DNA of 23,548 nucleotides from Parachlorella kessleri (lineage: Eukaryota > Chlorophyta > Trebouxiophyceae > Chlorellales > Chlorellaceae): positions 1 through 23,548 of the forward strand of contig BBXU01002421.1 in assembly GCA_001598975.1 (NCBI GenBank), given 5' to 3'. The stretch's first letter is position 1. The number at the start of each line of letters is the position of its first letter. The translations under genes were made by a program, and so were the position numbers. The notes beneath the pieces were generated by a model that was not told the DNA's origin, did not search any database, and saw only the letters and a list, made by a program, of their open reading frames with translations. Shown in pieces: positions 1 through 8,300 of this stretch.

Positions 1-14
1 GTCACCACGCCCGA

Positions 15-56
15 CCCCCCCCCCCCCACCCCCACCACACACACACACACGCACAC
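15..56. repeat. Poly-C / (CA)n tract in intron
   Basis: C run then (CA)n; on the gene strand it reads (TG)n then G run and starts right at the donor of phosphatase exon 4. Confidence 0.95.
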
Positions 57-258
57 CTTTGTCTGCCCTGCTGGCCGTGTACATCAGCGCCTTGAGCCGC
101 TGGCAGGCGTCCACGTTGGCATACAGCACCTCGTCGATCGCCTCGGTGGTGACCACCCTGAAGGGCTGCTGGGCGGCGGGGTACAGCCCCGTCAGCACGC
201 CTTGCAGCGTGGCGATGGTGCGCGCAAAGTTGGTGGTGCGCGCATCGATGAGGCCCTC
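57..258 (-). CDS. Acid phosphatase exon 4
   Basis: Acceptor TCCTGCAG, donor AAAG|GTGTGC. It encodes EGLIDARTTNFARTIATLQG, then VVTTEAIDEVLYANVDACQR, parallel to the ACP6 HTDEADSEVLYPNYQSC stretch. The intron after it is a TG repeat and G run and leaves the window. Confidence 0.92.
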
Positions 259-1509
259 CTGCAGGAGCGGGCAAACCAGTTGGTAACTGCTCAGTAACTG
301 GTAAAACAGGGGTGGTGCATGAGCAGACGTGGGTGTGCTGTCTGCAGCCATACAAAGGGAGGAAATTAAATGGCATGTACCTCTGCATGGCCCAGCCCTT
401 CTACAGCCTCTGTTGACCAAGCAGCAAACGACCCAGCTGCATAGGTATAGGGTACAGTAGCAGCACAGCTACAGACCCACAGAGCTGCCTGTGGTTGCAG
501 CAATTCTGCTCGTGCTCCTCAGCAGCACGCGCCACCGCCAGGGCCACCTGCCTGCGGCACCCGTGGCAGGAAGCCGGCCTCCTTCATGTACCGCCAGCGC
601 AGCCACTGGCCCAGGTCCAGCGCCTGCTGCTTGCCGGGGATGGTCAGCTCACCCTTGCTGCACCCCCCCGGGTACCGCACAGCCACCTGCAGCAAACCAG
701 ACCCCTGGACAGCTCCATACATATGGTTTGCAGCACCAAGGGCAGTTAGTGCACACTGACCTGCAGCACCCAGGTAGGTAGTAAACACTGACGTGCATGG
801 GAGCAGGGCACCTTCGCCTCTGACCCTGGGGATGAGACAGACTCGATGGGTTGCCGGGCTCCTGCGTGCTGCAGCCCCCCAACCTCCCTCAGTAGCCGTT
901 GCTAGACTTATAGCGCACGGCAGCGCAGCGGCTTCCCCAAACATGTACCAGCTGAACAGTGAGGGCTCCCCACCTGCGCGGCGTCCTCCTTGTTGTAAGG
1001 CTGAGGCTGACCGCTCTCCGTGACTATCTGGAGTGGGCAGGGGTCGTAGGCCGAGCCGCACACATCCCACTTCTCAACCAGGCTCTGCCAGTAGCGTGGC
1101 GCAAGCGGTGTTCGAGCCCCATGCCTGCACCCTGGGACAACAGCAACTAAGCTGACAAGAACTGCTGTGTCTGTCGTAGGTACTCAGGTGTTTGTGGTCA
1201 ATCTTACTGCTTTGTAGCCAACACCCACTCCTGAACAACTGTCTGCCACTCGACCCTGGTGTGCCACAGCAACTGGGGTCCCGGATGAAGAAGGAAACAC
1301 AAGGAAAAGTGTACATGCCAGAGTTATAGTACTCATGCCTGACCCACTTCTTGCCTGAAGATAACCTGCACAAGTTTTAGCTCATCCTTGCCAGAATGTT
1401 GCCGTGCTGCTGCTGGTTGTCTGCTTGACTGTGCAGCCGCTGGCTGCAAGCTATAAACCGTTCCTGCCCCAACAACGCCAATCATGAGCAGTCTAGCAGC
1501 AGGAAACAT
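57..1509 (-). CDS. Histidine acid phosphatase, ACP6-like (5' part; runs off left edge)
   Basis: Histidine acid phosphatases hydrolyse phosphomonoesters through a phospho-His; the ACP6 branch is known as lysophosphatidic acid phosphatase. Four exons are present (1355-1509, 974-1124, 552-686, 57-258; 643 nt, about 214 codons). The N terminus has a hydrophobic stretch (LLMIGVVGAGTVYSL), so a signal anchor or organelle presequence is likely. The catalytic core reads LKLVQVIFR-HGARTPLAP, with GELTIPGKQQALDLGQWLR next (family GxLTxxGxxQxxxLGxxLR) and then ARTTNFARTIATLQGVLTGL, parallel to the ACP6 RSTNIFRNLESTRCLLAGL. The second catalytic motif (HD) must be outside the window. Start: ATG 1507-1509, with an in-frame stop at 1528-1530 upstream. 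Introns 1 and 3 look GC-AG. Substrate is inferred from family only. Confidence 0.9.
552..686 (-). CDS. Acid phosphatase exon 3
   Basis: Acceptor TGCTGCAG; donor read as CCGCAG|GCAGGT (GC-AG). It encodes GGCSKGELTIPGKQQALDLG, QWLRWRYMKEAGFLPRVPQ. Phase 0 exit gives PQ-EGLIDARTTN, parallel to ACP6 NPQEVFIRSTN. The GT at +4 would shift the frame of exon 4; CGG|GTGCCG would keep it but drop VPQ. Confidence 0.87.
974..1124 (-). CDS. Acid phosphatase exon 2 (catalytic HGARTP)
   Basis: Acceptor GGTGCAG, donor GCGCAG|GTGGGG. Its first base completes Arg, then HGARTPLAPRYWQSLVEKWD and PQPYNKEDAAQ. The His is the expected nucleophile. Confidence 0.93.
1355..1509 (-). CDS. Acid phosphatase exon 1 (GC donor)
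   Basis: ATG at 1507-1509; donor TTCAG|GCAAGA. It ends DELKLVQVIF plus AG of the Arg codon that begins RHGARTP. A GT donor inside (GTGCAG|GTTATC) would lose VIFR and the phase. Confidence 0.88.
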
Positions 1510-2226
1510 GGCTGTCACAGCGACGGATCAACATCTAAGTTAGCATGGTCTGATGCCTGACAGCCTACACATGCAACAACTGTATAATATCAGTCGTAAC
1601 TGTGTTCTGGGCGATGCCCTGCGTCGCAGATTCTTTTTGTTCTACAGCCGCAGGCGCGCTGAAATGCGTGGCAAGGTGACTGGGGAGCGCCACAAGTTGT
1701 GGGACCTGTGTGGGACGGCTGAAGCAGGTAGCGTGTTTATTTCGTTGGTCTGGGACTACTATACCCCCCGGTTGGGCCCTTTCCATGCAGGTGTGCTGCC
1801 CAGAGCGCACCATTCTCTTGGCCGTCGCTGCCGCCGCCAGCTGGCAGGGGCAGGTGGGCGTTGGCAGCGGCGGAAATCACAAGCACCAGATCAGGAAATG
1901 ACCATGGGATGAGTTGGTGTAACCAGGTAGGTTGCTTGATCGTACAACTGGTTTGGCAAAGCTTCGGTTGTTCCTGCTTGTGTGGCTTTCACATTTGTGA
2001 GCGTGTTCAACACTGTACCGCTGGGGGGTATCAATACAGAGTGTACTCATGCGGGGTAAAATGGCACAAATACAGCAGCAGTGTCGGGGAGACCTGGCTC
2101 AGCGACTCAGGCTGGCCAAAGCATACCTTGCACCCACCCCGCTTTCTTTGGACGCTATCTATTTCTGCTCTTACTTGCCACAAGGACAGCGACATACACC
2201 TGGCCTTCTCGCCATTGAGATTGGCT
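1510..2226. promoter_or_regulatory. NUP188-phosphatase intergenic region
   Basis: It holds the NUP188 3'UTR and the phosphatase promoter/5'UTR. No minus-strand TGTAA was found, so the NUP188 poly(A) signal is unidentified. A TATAATAT-like run at 1583-1590, about 75 nt before the phosphatase ATG, is a weak TATA candidate. Plus-strand frames at 1553-1912 are open but match no family I recognise. Confidence 0.45.
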
Positions 2227-2343
2227 TCATGCCTGCTCCAGCAGCTGCTGCAGCTGGGTCAGTGCCCGGTTGACTCGCGAAGACTGCTGGTGTGGCACCT
2301 GGAGCACCATGGCCGCCTGGAGCTGGGCAGACAACGCTAGCAC
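2227..2343 (-). CDS. NUP188: NUP188 exon 41 with stop
   Basis: Acceptor GATGCAG, stop TGA at 2227-2229. It encodes VLALSAQLQAAMVLQV and a final helix NRALTQLQQLLEQA, parallel to the animal LLISQAMRYL ... MKQELSSELSTLLSSL end. The antisense frame is also open but lacks this match. Confidence 0.87.
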   Translation of the reverse strand: MLALSAQLQAAMVLQVPHQQSSRVNRALTQLQQLLEQA

Positions 2344-5300
2344 CTGCATCGTCAGGAGTCAGCCCTCGGCCGTACAACACCAGCGCACCATGCAATGCTT
2401 GGCCTGAGGAACGGCCAAGTGGCCACAGCTGCCAGTGGGGAGGGCACGCTGGTACGCAATGGGAGAGGATGAACCTTATCCCAGAAGCCACCGCACCACC
2501 ATGGATCGCAGCCTCCAGCAAGACCTGGCAGCCGTGCTGTGGCCCCCAAGCAAACCACCCCTCGCCCTGCTGCTGCCTTACCTGTCCCACGGCGCGGTAC
2601 AGCTGGCGGGAAGCAGGAGGCGGCTGCTCCCTGGGAGCCGCCTGCACCACCGCCAGGCACTGCTCCTGCAAGCAAACATGGGCAGGAGTCTGGGCGTTGG
2701 TATGCTAGGAGGCCATTTGAAGCTTCGGGACGGCTGGACACCATCATGGTGCCGGGGGTCGCGTGTGCCAAAGCTCCGGCCTGCTTCATTTCAAGCAGTC
2801 CACCAAAAGCCTGCCAAGCAGCAGGCTTGAGGGGTATGCTGGGGCTGCTAAGCCAGGCCACCTTGGGGGCGCCAGCGTGTGTGTTCCTTGATTGCAGGGC
2901 AGCAGCTACCAGCAGCCAAGACTGGTTTGACCACACCACACGCGGCCCCGTCATCTGTTCACTGCAGGAGGGTGACGTGCCATACACGAATAAATCACAA
3001 TTAATATCCCATGGCGACTAGAAGGTGCTGTGATAGGCTGGGAACGACATTCGTCTGAGACTCGCTGGTCATCCCCTTTCTCGACTTATGGCAACCATAA
3101 GCTCCAGAGGCACCAACCACCCAGCTGGTACAGATTCTGTCGATGTGCCCCTACTCTCCTGCCAGCTCCTTACATATTGACATTATGCAAGGTCATGTGA
3201 CCTGAGGCTGACTAAGGCCGTACACCCAGCGCAACGCGTGGCGCGCCAATGGCAGCTTGGGATAGCTTGCATTTGCCAAGAAGCCCAGCCCGCGACTTGC
3301 CTGGAGGGCGGTGAGGACGGCCGGCCGGCAATGCCACAGCTGGACTATCATGCAGAAGGCATGCAACGGCAGCGGCCACAGCTGAAAGGTATGTAAATTG
3401 CCTGGAGGTGCATCCTAGCCACTGCGTGATTGCCCCCCCCCCCCAAATAAAAACAAAAAACAAAATAAACTACGTGCCTGGAGGGCGGTGAGGACGGCCG
3501 GCGTGGGCCACTCGCTGCCCAGCAGCTGAGACTCCTCCTCACCAACCTCGGGCGCCACCGCCAGCTGGAAAGACAGCGCCAGCTGCAACAGCCAGGAGCA
3601 CATCAGTCAGGGACACATCAGCCTGGCAGGCTGCACAAAGAATCGCCAACCTCGGGCGCCCCCGCCAGCTGGACAGACAGTGCCAGCTGCAGCAGCCAGG
3701 GATTAATCAGCCAGGGACAATGTCAGTCTGGCAGCCCGCAGCTGTAGGGAACAGCTTGCAGGAGGCAGGCAGGTAAGCCTGGATGTCGTTTTGATGCCGC
3801 TGCCAGCGGGAAGGGCAGTACTTGCTGCAACTACACGGGCTGGGTAGGGAAGGCATACAGGCCCCACAGCAGGAATGCCTGGCCCCATCTGACAAGGCCA
3901 GCACAGCAACGCACATAGGCGGGGGCTTGTCGTTGAGAGATTAGTTAGCACTCAAAGAGTAGGCCCCCCCCCCAAGATGTCAGCACAGCACAAGTAGTGA
4001 GTGGCATAGGGCCCTCCTTGCTGTGAGCCAGCGCAAGGCTGGCAAGGTACACACACAGGCGCGCAGGCAACCCCAGGGCTGCCTGCCTAGCTGCCCTAGT
4101 TGCCTGCTTACCTGTGCGCAGCCATACAGGCGCTCTGCCAGCTGCAAGGCCAAGGCGGGGCAGACGCTGCTGCCGCCGTGGCAGAAGACATGGGGCCAGC
4201 CTGTACCGGTGAACAGAGCACCGAGCGGTCAGGGCCCCACTGCTCTGTGTGTACAAGTTGAGGGGCAGCGCGGTAACAAACAAGCTTGCCATCTTGGGAG
4301 TTTTATGGAACTACACACCCTGCAAGTCTCACGCGGCAGAGGCAGACAGTTCGCAAGCAGACAGTTGCCACAACCGCGGCCCCCTGCATCATCGTCCCCC
4401 GGTCCCCTATTCACACGGCTTGCAGGTACATGTCACCATGAGCGAAACACCCTCTAAGTTCATATTTGCACAAGGACAGGCAGTGACGGATGGTGGGAGT
4501 TGTGGGGCGCAGCAACCCCCGAGGCACACGGGCTGCCTCACCCCACGGGCCGGGTAGCTGTGCCCGCCTGCCTGCCTGCAAAGCCCTGCAACCACAGCAT
4601 CGAAGGCAGCAGGGTGCGGGTATGCCCACCTGCCGACAGCTGGGGGGCGTCCCTGGGTGGCGAGGTGCCCTTGGCCAGGGCTCGTTCCTCAAGGCTCACC
4701 GCCGCGGCATGCACGGCCTCGTGGGTGTGGGAGATGAACTCAAGGAGCCCGGCCGAGGCTTGCCTGCAGAATAGATAAATAAATAAACAAATAGATAAAT
4801 ATGCGGCTTGCCTGCAGAGGCAAGGAAGCAGCCCCGTGGGTGGTGGGCGTAAGGGACAGTCTTAGCCAGGCTGAAGCTTGCCGGCAGGCATGCAGGCAGC
4901 GGGGCGGGGAGGGAGTCCGGCAGCTGTACCTGTGACTCATGACAAATCAAATGACTAAGGACACAGGACACGCGCCCGCTCCCCACCTGAGGGCCGGGAG
5001 GGAGTCCGGGAGCAAGGCTCGCCAGCGCCCCGACAGCCGCGCCAGGGCGGTCAGGAAGAAGAGCGCGTACCGCGTCTCCTGCAGGCGGTGAAAGCCCACC
5101 AGGATTACTAATAGTAGTAGTACAGTATAAGGGGGCCGGCTGTCGGTACCAAACCTTGAGTTATCCTGAGCTGGGTTAGGTATACGTGTGGTTACAAGCT
5201 CGCCCAGCGCAGCGATCGACCTATCTAGATTGCGGCACCCTTTACACTTTCGACTGGGTCCCGTCAGCCAGTTTATAACACCACTAGGCTAGAAAGACGC

Positions 5301-8300
5301 TTCACGGTCTTGCAGCACCGCCAGAATCCTTGGAGGGTGTCTGCAGTGGACCCTCCACGGGAGCCACTTTAAACGGAAAGTTTCACTTGTCTTGTTGGTG
5401 TTCTTGCTAGCAGTATGCCCGGGTGCCTGCCTCCTCGCAGGAATCTGCCAGAAGACATGCCTGCCATGGTTGCTCCACCCAGGCCGCCTTCTGCTGCAAC
5501 ATCCACTGGGCCCTCCCCCAGCGCACCTACCCCATCGACCCACTCGCTCAAGCACATCGCCAGGGTAACCGGCTGTTGACACAGAGCGACACGAGACCCC
5601 CCCCCGCCCCCGGACACACACACACCACCACCACCACACACATTGTCCAGTACACCACCTATACATACACACGCGCCCCAGCGCTTGCCTGCAGCATGGC
5701 CAGGGTGACGGGCTGGAGGCGCGAGCCGGCAGGGGGGTCCACCGCCAACAGCAGCCGCCCCTCCCCCGCCACCGCCAGCTCCAGGGCTGCACCCTCAACC
5801 GCCTCGTACCCTGCGCATATGTGCACACAGCCCCATACAACCCAGCCTTCACAGGTAGGCCTAAGGCCCTACAGCCACTGCCATCAATGCTGATCCGAGC
5901 CTGGGTCCATGAGAAGAAGGCCACCCCAAACTAGGTTCAGTCCCTGTCGTGGGTTGCCTCGCTGCCTGCCGACAACAGCCCAAGGCCCAGGGGGACAGTG
6001 CAACGAGCTGATAGCAGCAAGGGTAAGCAAGATAGCAGGGTGTGGTTGCTGGCGGGGGTCCCAAAAGGTTGTGGTATCTGATCCTGCTGACCTGGCAGCG
6101 CTGCCAGCAGGAGGCCCATGAGGGAGAGGGCGCTGCACCACAGCTGGTGCGCTGGGTTGGGGCTGCCGTCCTGGCGGTAGGCGTTGGAGTAATCCACGGG
6201 CTGCACAGCATGAAGGTGACTAGGACCGGAGTAATCCACAGGCTGCACAGCATGAAGGTGACTAGGACCGAAGTAATCCAAAGGCTGCACAGCAGAGCAT
6301 GAAGGCGACTAAGACAGGACAGGGCAGAAGAGGAGGTGGCTGCTCTGAGTGGAGGAGACCAAGCTGCACAGCAGGCGGGGCAGGCCACAGGTGTGGGGTG
6401 TGGCGCACGCTTAAGCAAACTATAGGCCACGCTCTGCTGCCTCAAAGTTTGTTCTTAATGGCTGCCTTCATCAGTTACCAGTCGTCGCAAAGGTGCGTAA
6501 AGTGCACCTAGCACTAGACGCTTTGCCCTTCAGGTGCAAAGAATTAGTCGTGCCCACCTGCCCCCTGCCGGGTGCTGGCGCTGGCACCTCCCCCATCAGG
6601 TTGCCCCCCTCAGGCGCCAGCAGCCACTTGCACAGCAGCAGCGTGTGGCCCACCACCCCCTGCTGGACCAGCAGCTGGGCCCCGCCAGGCTCCTGCAAGC
6701 ACACAAGGTATGTCGTTGCTTGGAGTGGCGCCAGTGATCCATCGCCACTGAATCGCCCCAGGACTGATTGATTAGCGTCCCAGCCCAAATGCCCTGCTGC
6801 ACCAGCAGCAGCTGGGCACTGCCAGACTCCTGCAGCGCAAATATTACAGCAGGGAGCCACCCTAGGCAACCAAAAATGCCAGCCGCAATACTCAGCACTG
6901 CTTACACGGCCGGGCCGAATGATGGCCGCATGTGGAGCAAGAGTCTGGTTGCTTTACCACCTCTGCTGGTGGAATGGCCTTCCCCGCCGCTGGCCCCCCG
7001 CACATTGTACCCCCACACAGCACTAGTGCTGCCTCTTCTGGGTGTTCAGTGGCACCGGCTGCTACCCTCCCTGTCCCTTCTTTCTACTACCCTGGTTTGC
7101 CGAGCCCACCTGCGCGGCTTGCAGCGCCAGCAGAAGCACCGATGCCTCCTCCTTGCCTGCAGCCGCCCCCTCGGCCTCCCCGGCAGGCAGCAGCCCCTGC
7201 TGTTCCTGCTTCGCCTGCTGCTGCCTCTCCCAGTCCCGGGGCGGCTGCTGCAGCTGCTGCTGGAGCTTCCGCTGCTGCTGCCCCAAGCCCCTGGCTATGA
7301 GGTCCTTAAGCATGTCACCCAGCAGAGAGCCGAGGTGCAGGTTGGCCTTCATTAGAGGTAGCCGGTAGGGAGACGGAATGCACCTGCAGCTCAGCGCAAC
7401 ACAGCGCAGCGCAGCAGTTGTGATGGTGTCTTTGGGTGCTGCGTTGCCTTATGGATGGTGATAGCTCCCACATACTACTTCTTTTCCAACCATCGACTGC
7501 ACGATGCCAGGCGGTTTTCCTCACCCCTTCCTAGCCAGGTTCATGAAGATGCACTCTTTACCTGCCCGTCGAGTTTGACTGCCGCCGAAGTACTCATTCA
7601 GAGCTCACGCACCCTGCCCCTCACACAAAGCCATCACCCGGTAGCCAGCAAGCTGGCAAGCTTGCACACCAACAAATGCAGGCTCGAAGTGTCGCCACGC
7701 ACACCTGTCTAGGAGGGCTGTAGCCAGGGCTGCTGCCTCAGCCAGGTGCTCTCTATGCCGCTGGCAGGCGCCCAGCAGTACAGGCAGGCCCTGTACCGCC
7801 GCCGACTGCAGCGACTGTACCACCTGGCTTTGCTCGAGGGCGGGCCCCTGCAACCGCGACAGCATAACATTGGCTGCTTGGCAGTTGGCTGAGTTGGAGC
7901 CAAAACTGGAGCACGTGCCTTTCAGTGCCCGGCAGGCCCTTAACCCCCTGAATGAAGGCTGACGCAGCCGTATCAACAGTGGCCGCGTCACAGACGGAGG
8001 GCCTACAAGCAAGGGGGATGCCCAGCAGGCACAGCAGCCCACGCTACCCTCCACCTCCTACCAATAGCCCCGTCGGGGAAGGTTGGCAACCATGGCCTAG
8101 CCTACCTCCAAGGCTGGCAGCGCCTCCACCGCCAGCAGGGCGCCAGCAAGCAGGGACGTAGTCAGCGAATGGAGGGCGCCACGCGGCCTTTCATGATGAC
8201 CGCCACCATGGCTGGCACGGCTCCCAGCCTCTGCTTGGGCTGCCGCCAGCACGTCCGCCAGCGCCGCAACCCAGCGGCTGCGCAGGAAGAAACAAATCAA

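Noticed and set aside
1553..1912. Plus-strand frame of 119 codons from ATG 1553, with a possible second exon 1791-1851 flanked by CAG and GTGGGC
   Set aside because: No recognisable family, phases of the two pieces disagree in the better-looking frame, and the region sits where the flanking genes need UTR and promoter.
2352..2987. Minus-strand 211-codon frame
   Set aside because: It crosses exon 40 in the wrong frame and is intronic elsewhere; no family match.
5289..5924. Minus-strand 211-codon frame
   Set aside because: It reads exon 35 in a wrong frame and runs through the poly-G/TG tract; low-complexity Gly/Val/Cys.
6768..7355. Plus-strand 195-codon Leu/Pro-rich frame
   Set aside because: It is antisense to NUP188 exon 32; the Gln-rich repeat read backwards gives open Leu/Pro/Ala frames.
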